Below are positions 36,661-49,890 of a stretch of DNA of 64,000 bases, piece by piece; position 1 is the first letter of the stretch; every line of letters begins with the position of its first letter. The notes under the pieces are model-generated. The model was not told the DNA's origin and ran no database searches. It saw only the letters and a program-made list of their open reading frames with translations. Source of the stretch: Nigrospora sphaerica (taxonomy: Eukaryota; Ascomycota; Sordariomycetes; Amphisphaeriales; Apiosporaceae); NCBI GenBank assembly GCA_018287875.1, contig JAGVVL010000001.1:4650001-4714000 (forward strand). Reading direction: 5' to 3'. Position numbers and translations under genes: made by a program.

Positions 36661-39131
36661 TGTGTGTCCCACGGGATGTTAGCCCATTCCGGATCCGTAC
36701 AGGAAGCCTTTCCTTCGGCTACCAGGTGACGAAGACGACGGTGTTGTCATTAAGTAACACGCATATGCCATGGGAAGAGGCATGGCTGGTAGAGGGATAC
36801 AGCCCTTTGATCGAGTGCCTACTTCCATGCATCCTACTTCTCAACTTTCCAGCTTTAGACCTTAACCTACATAGGTACATAAGCAGCGGCCAAGCAAGGT
36901 CTGAGGACATGTTAGATGGTCTGCGTGATCCCCAGCTGTTTCGTCTCGTCTCCATACCTACAGGCTATACCCCCTAACGGGTGATCCCTCCCTCCCCTGG
37001 GTCGCTCCCGGCGCCATCTATGAGCTGGCGTTCCTGGCGGATGCTGTTGTCGAGGTGCCGCTCCTCTTCCTGTGCACACGACACCCCTCACAACGTGGTG
37101 GCGACTACCAAGGCCGATCGACGCATGCCTACATGGAGGTGTGTGTAGTCATAGACGTAAGGACATTGTAAAGTACGTAGGGTCCCGGAAGCGTCCGTGG
37201 AGGACGACGATGGGATTCAGCTTCAAAGGGTATCCGGCCGACTCGTCAACTCTGTACTTGCATGTACCTACTGTTGGCAGGCATCCATATGTGACCCCGG
37301 TCCCTTATTGAGCCGCCTGCGGGGAAAAAGTAGCCCGTGATCAATGTATTGTTCTCGTACCTCGCCTCATATTACCCGACATTGCCGACCGGCCTGGCCC
37401 CCGGAGCCCTCGACCAGGAACAGAAGACAACGAGACGCGCCGTAGAGAGGTACTTAATTACTAGCACGGATTGGACCTCACACAGTCGGCCGGGAGAGTC
37501 AAAACGAGTAGCAGCCGGCATTAGCTGAGAAGCCCGTGTGTATGCGGTGAAGTGGAAGTGTTCGTATTGGACGAGGTTCGTTCGGTAACTACCTTATGTA
37601 GCTGGCGGCTCGCTTTGGGCGTAGGAGGCAGCATCGGCCGTCTAGCCTGCTTCGAGTGTGCATTGATGGATGGCTGTGATTCGCGTGAACCCCCTGTGCA
37701 ACCGCCCCCCTTCCCCCAAACGCCCGCGAGCATCAATCGGCTCAATTCGTTCAAGCGGCCAGCTACCGAGCCAGACCCAGCCTTTGATCGCGCGCAGGCC
37801 TGCATGCATGCATGTTGTTGATGTACCACCATGTTCCTCGTGTTTGGTACCAACTTATGTGGCATGCAAGCTGCTAGTTCCAGCATGTTTGAGGACCATC
37901 CCCTTTGTGCTGCTGTCGGGGCGTATTGGAACTGGAGACCAACAACAACCATTCCTCCCCCTTCCCCCTCCTTCGTTTCCCCATCCTTCTCGAGAATTTC
38001 CCTCGTCGCCTCCGAGCGTTGCGCAAGCAGGTACCGGAAGCCTAGACCTCACTTCGTCCCAACATACGAAACAGGCGACTTGTAGCGAGGCGGCACTGAC
38101 AGCAGCCCCCCGACAAGGCACTGCAAGGTTTCCCACCTGCGCACGCGCGCCGCAGTTGATAGGCCTTTTTTGAGCTGGAGGCGACGCCTGGCTCTGTTCG
38201 TTTCATCCATCAATTCATGTACAGTCAGTTGTTGACGATCTGCAGCATCCGGCTTCTCGTTGCTACTCCTTTGCTTCCGTAGCCCCGTTGTCACGCCGCC
38301 GGCGATACGTTACGGCCATACCTTGGGGTTGCGTACCCACGTCAAAGCTACCTAGGTACTTCCTTACCTTACCTCCCCGGTAAGCCGACGTCTTGGGGCG
38401 AGCCACCTGAGCTTGACCCCCATCTCGCGCCATCCGGTGCTGCGAAAATCGATCGGGCCTCTTGGCGCCCCAAAGCGGAAGCGCACGCGGCTTGACGGGT
38501 CCGCCCATTCTTGCCCCCTCCAGTCCATCTCTTCCCCCTCCGGGCGCTCTGTGCCTTGGTTTGTGGTGCCAGCGCTAGATCGTCCCCCCCCCCAGCAGGG
38601 ATCCTCCTTACCGCTGCCCAGCTTGAGGAGCAGGGCCGACCGCTGCTGCTGAGGTCCCGTTGCCCACTGCAACCACGCATTAACGGCTGTTGCTCCTGTA
38701 CGTACTGCCTTTCCTTCGTCCTCACTTGGGACGACAACAGTGGCTTGCTCTAGTGGACGGGACGGGAGACTCGTCCCATCGGGCTTTTCTCGATTCCCTG
38801 ACCAGTCTCGGTCTCTTTCACTGCGTCGGCCCGGCCTGGGTGTCCATTCGCTTTTACCGCATTCCCTTCCCTTCCTCGACCCGGTGGGCAACCAACAGCA
38901 AACTTGGAAAGGCCAAGCACACGTTTGCGCCGGCGAGGAATAGTTGCCTCGCCCCTCCGGACTGTTGATTGATTGATCCGCGTCCGTGTCCGTGCATGCC
39001 CCAGTTTACTCTCTGGTCCCAACCACCCGTGCCGGCGTGGTCATCTTGGGCCCGTTGACGCCCTCGTTCTTTCTTCGCCTCTTTGGCTCTTCCCCATTAC
39101 CCCCGTCCAACGTGACAAGCTCGCCAGAATC

Positions 39132-42100
39132 ATGTCGCTCCCCGAGAGACCGGGGGCGCGGCGGTCGTACGAATCGCGGAACTCGTACAGGCAGTCCCCC
39201 TCGCGGCACCACCGGCCGGCAGACGTCGAGGCCGGCGGCTATTATCCTGTGCCAGGCCGCGGCCATGCGCGCGCGCCCTCGACGGCTTCATACACGGACA
39301 CGGCGCAAACCTCAAATGCCACTGCCGAGCAGCTGCCGCTTTCGTCGTCCGCCGAGAACGGCTTCGCCGGCGACGACCACCACCTGTCGCGCAAGAGGAG
39401 CTTGATACGGCCCGAAAGGAACCGCATCGGAAAAGACCACCCCAACTACCACTACCGACAGCATGCCACCAAGATGGACGTTTACCCCTCGTCCACGGGG
39501 AATGACCCGGCATTGGACCGCGCCGACGGCCCCATCGAGCTTTCTACCACCAGGTCCCCCGACTCGGACCACTCGCCACCCCGGACGACGCGAACCAGCG
39601 ACCCGGAGAAGGCCAAGCATGCCAGAGCCAAGCGCAGGCGCCAATCGACGGGCGGCAAGCTCTCCAAAGAGGCCAAGCAGAGGCAGCAGCCGCGCGAGGT
39701 CCTCCGCCCTCCCAGTATCTGGAATGTGTACTGCGCCATCATTACGCTCTGGTGTCCCGACTTCATCCTGGGCTGTTGCGGAAAGAGATCCAAGGCGGAG
39801 AAAAGGGCGTGGCGGGAGAAGATGGGCCTCATTAGCATCATCCTGCTGATTATGGGCTTCGTTGGTTTCTTGACCTTCGGCTTCAACCAGGCCGTCTGCG
39901 GCTCCCCCGTGACGCGTCTCCACACCAATGAAGTTGGTTCGGGATACATGATCTTCCACGGTACCGCCTACGATCTCTCGGGGTCCGGCCACCCGCCTGC
40001 GGATGGCATCCCCCTACGGTCGGATGGCGCCTTGCCCAACGTCCTCTACGACCTGCCCGAGAAGCACTACGGCCAAGACGGGAGTTTCCTCTTTCAGAAC
40101 GTCAATGGCAAGTGCAAGGGCTTGATCACCGCAAAGAAGAACTCGGACATCCCTAGCGATGCCAACGATCCCGAAAACCTGGCCTGGTACTTCCCTTGCA
40201 GACCCCTCAACCAGGACGGCTCTTCCAAGCCTAACGTGTCGGTTGAGTACTACCCTGGTTATGCGTGTCACACATCCCAGCCGGCCCGCGACGCCTTTTA
40301 CCTCGGGCTACACGGGACAGCCGACGTGTTCTACACCTGGGACGATATCAAGAATAACTCGCGCAATCTTATGGTCTACTCGGGCAACGTGCTGGATCTC
40401 GATCTCCTGTACTGGTTCGACGAGAACCAACTCAACATCCCGCAGCGCTTCAAGGAGCTTAGGGATCGCAAGACTCGGGCCAACGCGGCTATTCATGGCC
40501 GGGATATAACTCGCTCGTTCCAAAGCGCGTCGGACAAACGGATGGCCGAATGCTTTGAGGAAATCATCAAAGTCGGTTCCGTCGACACCGACACTGTGGG
40601 CTGCATTGCGTCCAAGGTCGTTCTGTACTGTTCTTTGGTGCTTATTCTCTCCGTGGTGGTGGCCCGGTTTGGCCTCGCTCTGGTGTTCCAGTGGTTCATC
40701 AGCCGCAAGTACGCTGCCACCAAGACGTCCCAGTCTTCTGACAAGAAGAAACGGCAGCAGCAGATCGAAGACTGGAGCGAGGACATTTATCGGGCACCTC
40801 CCCGCATGGCCGGTGACATCGGTAGCAGTGTGGGCGGCTCGGGCTCGGACAGGACCAGCAAGCGTACCAGCACCTTTCTGCCCACCACATCTCGATTCTC
40901 GGCCGTCTACGGCGCAGACCGGGCCCCGCGGCGCCCCCAGCCGACCACTATGGCCAGCCAGGCATCTACCGGTCCTCTGCTGCACCCGGGCTCCATGTAC
41001 AGGCAAGGCAATGACAGCCGAGCCAGCTTCCTGAACTCGGACTCGTACGCAACCAAGGCCAGCCCTATGGACGGATTCAGCCCCGCCGGCTTCATCCACG
41101 AATCGGTGGTACCCCAGCCGCCCGCCGACTACCAGCCTTTCGGCTTTCCCCTGATTCACTCGATATGCTTGGTCACGGCCTACTCGGAGGGCGAGCTCGG
41201 CCTCCGGACGACCCTCAACTCTATCGCGACGACTGACTACCCCAACAGTCACAAGGTGATTCTGGTTATTTGCGACGGCCTCATCAAGGGCAAGGGCGAA
41301 ACCCTCACCACCCCCGACATCGCCCTCTCCATGATGAAAGACCACATCACGCCGCCCAAGGAGGTTGAGGCCTTCTCTTACGTCGCCGTCGCCAGTGGTG
41401 CGAAACGGCACAACATGGCCAAGATCTACGCTGGATTCTACGATTATGGTGCCGACTCGGCGGTGCCGTTGTCGAAGCAGCAGCGGGTGCCGATGATGGT
41501 GGTCGTCAAGTGCGGCACCCCCGACGAAGCGACCAAGTCCAAGCCAGGAAACAGAGGCAAACGTGATAGTCAGATCATCCTCATGTCGTTCTTGCAGAAG
41601 GTCATGTTTGACGAACGCATGACGGAACTTGAGTTCGAGATGTTCAACGGCCTGTGGAAGGTGACGGGCATCTCGCCCGACTACTACGAAGCCGTCCTCA
41701 TGGTCGACGCCGACACGAACGTGTTCCCCGACAGTCTTACCCACATGCTTTGCGCCCTGGTGCGGGATCCCGATATCATGGGCCTCTGCGGCGAGACCAA
41801 GATTGCCAACAAACGCCAGAGCTGGGTGACCGCCATTCAGGTCTTCGAGTATTTCATCTCCCATCACATGTCCAAGTCGTTTGAATCCGTCTTTGGCGGT
41901 GTTACGTGCTTGCCCGGTTGTTTCTGCATGTACCGTATCAAGGCGCCCAAAGGCAATCAGAACTACTGGGTTCCCATTCTCGCCAACCCCGACATTGTCG
42001 AGCATTACTCGGAAAACGTGGTGGATACGCTGCACAAGAAGAACCTGCTCCTGCTTGGCGAGGATCGGTACTTGACAACCCTCATGCTTCGGACGTTCCC

Positions 42101-42838
42101 GAAGCGGAAGCAAGTTTTCGTCCCCCAGGCCGTGTGCAAAACACAAGTCCCCGATGAATTCAGCGTCCTTCTGTCCCAGAGACGGAGGTGGATCAACTCG
42201 ACCATCCACAACCTCATGGAGCTTGTCCTCGTGAAGGATCTGTGCGGCACCTTCTGCTTCAGCATGCAATTCGTCGTGTTCATCGAGCTGATTGGTACCC
42301 TCGTCCTCCCTGCCGCCATCGCCTTCACCTTTTACGTCGGTACGTTTCCCCGGTCCCGGCGGGCCAACCCGGTTGTCTATGCTAACGTACGCCAGTTGTT
42401 ATCTCCATTATCAACCAACCGCCGCAGATCATCCCCCTGGTTCTCCTAGGTCTTATCCTGGGCCTGCCGGCCGTCCTTATCGTGTGTACCGCCCACTCGT
42501 GGTCATATGTGGTATGGATGTTGATCTACCTCGTCTCGCTGCCTGTGTGGAACTTCATCCTGCCGACGTATGCCTTCTGGAAGTTTGACGACTTCTCATG
42601 GGGCGATACGCGGAAGACGGCGGGCGAGAAGACGAAGAAGGCCGGCATCGAGTACGAAGGCGAATTTGACAGTAGCAAGATCACCATGAAGCGCTGGGCC
42701 GAGTTTGAGCGCGAGCGCCGGATCCGGGAGAATTACTGGGCAGGCTCGAGGGAGAACGTGGCGGGCGGCGGCTGGGCCAGCGGTCCTGAAATGCCGCCGA
42801 AGCACGCGTACGACGAGCACTACTATTCGGACGTGTAG
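39132..42838 (+). CDS. Class IV chitin synthase (Chs3-type)
   Basis: Membrane glycosyltransferase making wall chitin from UDP-GlcNAc. Two exons (39132-42339, 42396-42838) give 1216 residues, usual for class IV. The first 200 residues are disordered and basic. A first membrane segment near residue 235 ([18 protein letters not shown]) leads to a lumenal or extracytoplasmic region starting [18 protein letters not shown], resembling the cytochrome b5-like part of this class, then a second segment ([20 protein letters not shown]). The catalytic domain shows [10 protein letters not shown] (Asp859/Asp861), [19 protein letters not shown] and QRRRW at 1016-1020. C-terminal membrane helices span the 56-bp intron (FTFYV, then [20 protein letters not shown]). 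The frame is open upstream of 39132; MSLPERPG is chosen as the family-like start. Divergent from the Skt5-like activator, its expected partner. Confidence 0.97.
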
Positions 42839-45800
42839 AGTACTAATGACGACATGGGTCAAGAAGAAGCGACAGAGTGGCGGTTTTGCTGGGCTTGGAC
42901 CAGATGCGAACATGTTAAAGCGGGCTTCCAACGTCGATGGCGTCTGGGCTCACGGGCAAGCGTCTTAATTTTCTGGGTTTCAGGTATAGAAGAGGCGCAT
43001 TCTGTGCCGCCACGGCGGGCACTGTTGCGTGTTTCGACGCCTTCTTACATAGCTATTGCAGTACATGAATGCCGCAGTTTAATACTACCACCGATGCTAC
43101 GACTACTACTCCAGGGCGCCGCCACTACGGCGCTTGTAGTGGTAATATGTTGTGGGATGGATGAAGCAGCAGGAGGACTAACGAGGTTCTTACGCGGTTG
43201 TGTCACAGTTGCCGGCCGGGCACGCAAGGCATCCATGGCGGTAGAGTTGACCTACGCGAGCGGCCTCCCTCTTCCGACTCTACTTGGCAGCGGGTTTACG
43301 ATTTATGGAATTTCCACGACCATACCAATCTGGACGTGGTGTAGGCGATGGGACGCGGTTACGGGAAGTTGTGGTTGCCCAAGCAGAAAAAAAAAAAAGG
43401 AAGCATGCGATAGTTGGCATGTTCATTGCTTGCTCCATGGCCGGGGAAATGACAAGGACGCCGCGGGCGGTAAAGAAAACGCACCTCTTTCACTTATACG
43501 TCGGTGCTTGCTCGTCCCTCCTTCCCTTGGCAACCCCGTGGCCTCCGGTGGCAAGACCTTTTACTTGATATTTATTTTTAGATGGCGCCAGGGACAGCAG
43601 CACTCGTAACACGGTACGACTCTAGCCAGATCGAAGTATCGGTGTCGGCTCTGAGACGAGAGCTGGGGGGAAGTGTGGGAAACAGTTGGGGCGGCGGACA
43701 TGGTGGCATCCTAGACTCGCATGCGGGCTTCGGGTCGCACAGCGACGACACAAGAGACGGTAAGTGACCATGCATCTCGACCAAAGGAGCCAGGGGCTGC
43801 AAGGGGGAGGCAGGGAGGCGGTAGTGAGAGAAAGAGAGAAAGGGAGAGGGAGAAAGGGTGGTTTACCCCCCTCGAGGGTTCACTGAGAGCTTCCTTCACA
43901 TTCGGCCATGCCGGTGTGCGTTTCCTCGTTGCGCATCTGGAGGGGGCACGCCGAGTTTAATAAGCGATGCGGCAAAAATTAACATTGATGGCATGCCGAG
44001 CCGGCCTCGGGACCGTCCGACCATCTGATCTGGTTCCCGACGGGTGCGAGGGGCTCGGGGCATGTGTCACGGCAAAAGGAGACATAACCGGCGGGACGGT
44101 GTGGTTGAGCGTTGCTGGTCCTCGGAACGGGTTGTTGCCTGTAAACGAGCTGATCCGTACGCCAGGGCTGGAAATCTGCTGGCGAAGCCGGGGAGAGGGA
44201 TGGCCAAGACGACATAAGAAAAGACAAAGGGCATTGTTCATTTTTCGGATCAAACGGCTGCCGGGGGGTTTGAGGTGGGAGTTGGTGAATACGGGTGACT
44301 TGTCACCTGTCGAGTCTACCAACCCGCCAATGGGGGGAAGGGGATTGGCGAGGGCGAATGCGACTTGAGCGCAGCGTCAGCCTTCTTTTTTTTCTTCATT
44401 CGGGGCCACGAGAGCGCGCGACGAGAAAAAGAAGCATGCAGGTGCCCCCATGATTTAGCCGCTGGGGGGGGGGATCCCGTGGGCGCTCGAGGCGGTGCAG
44501 CGATAGGTCGACAACGACGTGCCTGCCTTGACTGAGGAGGGGGTGCGCCCGGTCGTGGGGAGCCCCATGATGTGATTGATGGTGGCGCGAAAGAGAAGAT
44601 AATGATGATAATGATGGGTCATGTCCTCCTCCCCTTCCAACCCTCCCCCCTCTACTTGAGGAACCCGCCGTCCGGGGTTGTTGCCTGCGTACGACGGGGA
44701 GCAAGCAGGATGACAGCACAGTGGGCTGATTGCGGCCTGCACACGAAACGATCCATGTAAGCTTCAGCTCTCCTTTCTCGATATCACGGATCTGTTCGTC
44801 CCATACGAACGTCCGCCGCAGATGCACCCGATTGACCTGCCTCTCTCTCGCCCGTCTTTTTTCAGCCGTGACCCACCGGACACAGCTACCGGCCAACATG
44901 CATGCATGTAGGTTTGTATGGGCCACTCACTGCATATACACATGAAGCAGTGAGGTAGGTAGGCAGTCGGCTCTCGACATGGTGACGACGCATGGTTCTT
45001 CCTCTCTCTTCCTCTCCCTCTCTTCCCCTCTCTCGCTCTATCGGCCGGACGATGGTTGCCGCCATTGTTACTAAGAATTCCAGATGCTTCTGATAATCCC
45101 GACGAAAGAGGGCGAGTGCGTTTATGAGCAGTATGGACGTATACGCTGTGTGGGTGAGAGAGTGTTGAACCAGCAGTTAGCGAGTCGGGCTACAGAGGCT
45201 CAGATTCCCCCCCTTTCATACGCCTGCTAAGCCCACTGGAGGAGCCAGGCATGGATGAGGTAGGTACCTAAGGTATGGAGGCCGACCGTATTTCCCGCCC
45301 TGATGTGTTACGTTAGGAGGGGTGATGCGATGCAGGCGAGGGAAAGAGATGGATAGGTAGGTACCTCGTCGTCGTAATATTCAAGTAGACAGACGGCAGG
45401 CCCACCTCGACCAATCCCGTGCCATGCATCAATCATATGGGAAGTCACGGGCAGCTTTGTCGTTCACACCCACCCATGGAAGGTATTCCCGCACATCCAT
45501 CCGTGGGAGGTATTCCATCGAGGTATTCCGTCTCGGCCCCCCCTCCTCCACACTAGACGGTGGGAAATGGGAGGTCAGCTAAGAAAGAAGCCCGCTACCC
45601 ACCTTCCCTTCTCTTACACATTGGCTTCTCTCCATGCTACCCAATCCTTGCCTCCCAGCCCATCCTCATATCCATCCATCCACCCATCCATCTCGTCCCC
45701 CTCGGCCTGCCAGCAAAAGTCCCCATCCCGCCTGACAGAACGAAGAGAGGGAAGAAAAAAACATGGATGGGAGCTCCGCCCTCACTGTCCGCTCCATCAG

Positions 45801-46240
45801 CAATAGTGGTAGCCGATCGCCCCATCGGACGCGGAAGCGAAACCGAGAAGAGTGACTTGCACCGTCAGCCGACGGCCGCACCAAAACCACCCGCGCGCAC
45901 ATGCACCTAGTTGTACATACATTGTACATACAACTACACCCGTAGCAGCACGGCCGGCCCACAAGCCGTCCACCTTAGGCACATCCACCATATCCCATAC
46001 CTCGCTTTGCCCATTTCCAGACCCGCCCTGCCGACCACCACCACCAACTCACTCCACCCTCCTCCATCTCCCCCATCGCCACGGCGAGAACAAATACCAC
46101 TACCACCATCACTACCCACTACCCCGACTACTGCCATTTACCACCACAGCGGCAGCCGCAAACAGCGACACGCCCCGACTCGGCCCCCGTCGTCACATCC
46201 TCCCCGACTGCCATCCCGTCGGCGCCCGCAACGCTCACCT
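42839..46240. other. Intergenic region between chitin synthase and WD40 gene
   Basis: 3.4 kb without a supported gene. TAGGTA motifs cluster at 44951-44965, 45258-45275 and 45351-45366. There are CT-rich stretches at about 45000-45035. The frame before the WD40 ATG is open but proline/threonine-rich leader-like sequence. Confidence 0.55.
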
Positions 46241-48353
46241 ATGACACACTATGGTCAGCACCACTGGCCACAACCGCACGGTACCAGTTCACACGTATCT
46301 GACGGCACCGGCGGCGGCGCCGGCGACCATGACATGCATGACATCGAGGAAGGCGGTGCCCCGTTAGTCGAGCCCAGTTCCGGTCTACACCATCTTCTGG
46401 CCCATTCCACAACCTCGCACGCACCCGCCATGGCCGAAACCGCCACCACCGCGACGACCCCCGACGACCACCACGCTTTCGACCTTCCGGCCCTGGGCAC
46501 CACCACCCCGTCGCTGATTCCCGGCCACGGCGCACCGGCACCAGGCCACGGCGCCCCCGTTCATGCTCAGTTGCTGCTGCCGCTACCGCCGCTGGCGCCG
46601 CCGCCCCCTTACCAATATCCGCACATGATGTTGCCGTCGCAGGCCGTAGCCGAGATGCAGGCGGCCAGTGCCAGCATTCCGGAGCAGGCCGTAAACCCCC
46701 TGCACGTGCAGTTCCAGGGGCAGGTGCCTCAGGGTCTGGCGCAGATGCTTATCCAGCTCGCCGCCAACGAGGACGACGATGAATTTGCCGACCTGCACCC
46801 GCCCATCGCAAGCAACCCGAACCCTCTGTCCCTGGCCCCCGACAACTTGAGCTTCGTGGATTTCTTGCGCTTCTGGGCCGAGAGCGGCCGGGGCAAGGCG
46901 CCGTCCACGGCCCGGGTGCTGGCCCAGTTCAGGCCCACCGGCCCTGCCCCGATGCAAGTGCGCTACGAACAGCTGCGAGGGGACAAGTGCGACCTCCAAG
47001 GCATCGACTGGGAGGATCTGGGCGTATCAAGACGCCTCGCACGAGAGCGCCGCAAGTCCACTTACCGGAACTACACAAACAAATCGGGGTCCGATGTTTG
47101 GCCTGTAAGTCAATAGTCCCTCGGCCGCTCTCCCCGTTGCCCCCACCATCGCCTAACTTGATTGCTGACGCCGGAACTCGCAGTCTCGAATGCCGGAACA
47201 TTCGCGTGGGAGCTACTACCGCTTCCGAAACATGCATATTCGGAGGGACGCGCGCTTGCTGCACTTTCAGCTCCGGAACGTTTTGGGATGCGCCTCGCGG
47301 TCCAGCGTCTTCTTTCCTAGCCTTGGGTCCGTCAAGGAGCTAGACCCCACCACCGGCCGCTGCCGCAAAGCCTTGGACTTCGAGTCCGAGGGCGATGTGC
47401 AGGTGTCCACCCTCGCCGCCACCGAGGACCTCTTGATGGTCGGTTGTTTCAACGGCGACTACCGCTTCCGTGGCCTGCATACCAACAACCTGACGTATAC
47501 CGAAGGCAGGCTGACGGACAACGTCAGCGGTATCACCAATCACGTTCAGATTTACCCGTCGCGGCGGTCCTCGGGCCCCCAGGCCGCCTTTGCCTCCAAC
47601 GACTGGTGGTTCCGCCTCGTCGACCTGACCACCAACACCATAGTCTCGCAAACCGTGTACGATTACGCCCTAAACTGCTCCGCCGTCAGTCCCGACAAGA
47701 GGCTGCGCGTCATGGTGGGCGACGATACCAATGTTTTGATAGCCGATGCCGAGTCGGGTGAAGTCTTACAAAGCCTCGAGGGCCATCGGGACTGGGGCTT
47801 TGCCTGCGACTGGTCCCCGGACGGGTGGACAGTTGCCACGGGTTTCCAGGACAAGAGTGTCAGAATATGGGATGCCCGCATGTGGAGAAGCCACCACACG
47901 GGCGAGGCTACCCCCGTGACGGTGCTCCGCATGGAGATGTCGGGGGCCCGGAGTCTTCGCTTTTCTCCCCTAGGCTCAGGGAAGCCCTTGTTGGTGGCGG
48001 CAGAAGAGAGTGATTTTGTCAACGTCTTTGACGCCCAGACTTTCGGAGCGAAACAACAAATCGACGTCTTTGGAGAAATTGGGGGCGTGTCCTTCGCCGA
48101 TGACGGCCAGAATCTCATGACCTTGATCACTGACGGTGTCAGGGGCGGGCTTATGCAGCTGGATCGTTGTGGCATTGACAGGGACGACGCACACGGTCTC
48201 TACCTAAGCGAAAGGAACAGACAAAAATGGCCTCGTCGGCAATCGGCAGGCTTTGACTGGACGGGCCGACCTGATGCCAGAAGATACCCGCAGGAACCGG
48301 CGGCTCAGAGGCGCAGGAAGGCCACGGTGTTGGGCAACCTCGACCCCTTTTGA
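46241..48353 (+). CDS. WD40-repeat protein (fungal, DUF2415-like)
   Basis: Function not established; a WD40 propeller protein of a fungal family that I recall carrying the short DUF2415 region. Two exons (46241-47104, 47184-48353) give 677 residues. The N-terminal 200 residues are His/Pro/Gly-rich and disordered, with a GHGAPAPGHGAP repeat. A conserved block follows: LSFVDFLRFWAESGRGKAP, the YEQLRGDKCDLQGIDWEDLG region, RRKSTYRNYTNK. Exon 2 opens with YYRFRNMHIRRDARLLHFQL and then the propeller, with clear blades such as SLEGHRDWGFACDWSPDGWT ending SVRIWDARMW. The chain ends KATVLGNLDPF. The ATG at 46241 is the first with a downstream family-like N-terminus; the frame is open further upstream. 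Convergent with the GH17 gene. Confidence 0.88.
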
Positions 48354-49890
48354 TCACTCCGGGGCACAGCCGGAACCACCTGGTGTGGTGTCGATTATGC
48401 TTAGCATAGGAAGGCGCACGCCATCCGCCTCCGATCGCTTTGTTCTCCAAGCGGGCGGCAAACCCCCAGGGCGGTGAGCCCGTGACGGGCGAGAGGAATC
48501 AAGGCACCGAGAGCACGACTGCGACTTGCGCATGCTGGTCGCTCGTGCATGCGGCAGGCATAGCTTTTACGGTCTTCGTTTTGAAAGACCTGATACAAGT
48601 TGCTATGCATGTGAGGATTGTTACGTCGTTTCGATCAAGCTCGGCCAAGCACAGCCCCTTCAAGCCCCCCCCCCCACCCGGTCCCGACTGGGGGCTGCGG
48701 GCCCAAGGGGAGACACATGCGTCAGAGGCCACTCTCTGTGTGTATGTGTATATGCGCACCTATATGAACACATATATACTGGGGCGCCAGACGCGCGGAG
48801 TGTTGATATCCCGGCCGGATGGCCGCCTACTTTTTAGGGGTACTGTACGGGAAGTTTGGTATTCGGGACGGCAGAAGCTGCCCAGGGCAGGATTACATAT
48901 ACAAAATTTGATTGTATCGGGTGGGACTCGGAAATATCGTGGCACAGATGGACTTGTCAACCCCAGTTGATCTGTCCAGTCTTGGTCGGCTCAAGCGGAG
49001 GCAGAATCCGACAGTTTATATTGCCAGAGGTCGGGCGGCTTGTACGGGAGCAGCATCTCTCCCGCGGATATGGGTATACGAAGTTGGGCAAGAGAGTTGT
49101 GAGTCGACGAGCGAACACGGAGAGACGAGGAGGGCAGCAGCATCATTCACACTTGACCTCTGTTTCACGCTAGGGGGGGGGGGCACCGCTTTCACGGACA
49201 CCACCTTCTGCGCTCTCTCAGGTAGTAATGCAAAGCCATGGTCGTATTTGGGTCTTATAAGAAGACGAGCCGATGGCCATGAAAAAGCTGCTTATTTCGT
49301 TCTACAGGATCTGAGAAGGGGGCATTTGGTACTTTTTGTGGGGGGAGGGTGAGATGGAGCCGCTCCATTAGGATCGGCTCGCTGTCCCAGGTGCCGAGAC
49401 AGACGCGCCCCCAAGACGGGCGGGGAGCGAAGCAGACGGAGAAGCAGTGGTGTAGAAAGACTTGTCTCAGTGGTTTGAACGTCATGTCCACCACGTTCGC
49501 CGCAGTGTCGACGCGTCTCAGCCCTTCCTTCGCCACCGCAGGGGAAATCATGCCGTGCAGACAATTCAGGGGTGGGCAAGACTAGGCCGATAGAGAAAAA
49601 CGAGAGGGCACGTGGAGAGAGCATGGAAGAGGCCGGAAAAGGGTAGGAGACAAGCAGAGCGCATTCCATCAATAGACACTAATTAATTACAACATTATGA
49701 ATCGCACCCTAAGTCGAAGCCTGGGATTTTGGGCTCGTAATGTTGCGTGCTGAGGCGGTTGCTCCCTGGTCCCGGCGCAAAGCCCCGTCACACGGGAAAA
49801 CAGAAGCGCAACGGACGGAAGGCGCCGAGTTGCATGGCACGTAGCTGCTATGTACAGGACGGCGGGGGGTCGTGGTCGAGCACAAGGCGC
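48354..49890. other. Convergent intergenic region
   Basis: 1.5 kb between the 3' ends of the WD40 and GH17 genes. No gene-like frame apart from antisense shadow of the GH17 gene. Confidence 0.6.

Larger units (their letters stand above)
32274..39131. other. 6.9-kb divergent region between Skt5-like and chitin synthase genes
   Basis: No confident gene. It holds a (CCTG)18 array, a (GA)19 array, a TACCTAGGTA site at about 38349-38360, C/T-rich DNA before the chitin synthase start, and coding-like minus-strand segments at 35.76-36.66 kb. It would contain the promoters of both flanking genes. The large size could reflect a decayed gene or insertion. Confidence 0.55.

Noticed and set aside
40308..42269. 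653-codon open frame antisense to the chitin synthase gene
   Set aside because: A shadow of the GC-rich coding strand; His/Val/Gly-rich composition, no family resemblance, and the sense gene explains the sequence.
45911..46240. Upstream extension of the WD40 frame
   Set aside because: Low-complexity Pro/Thr/His sequence typical of a translated 5' leader; no in-frame family-like start.
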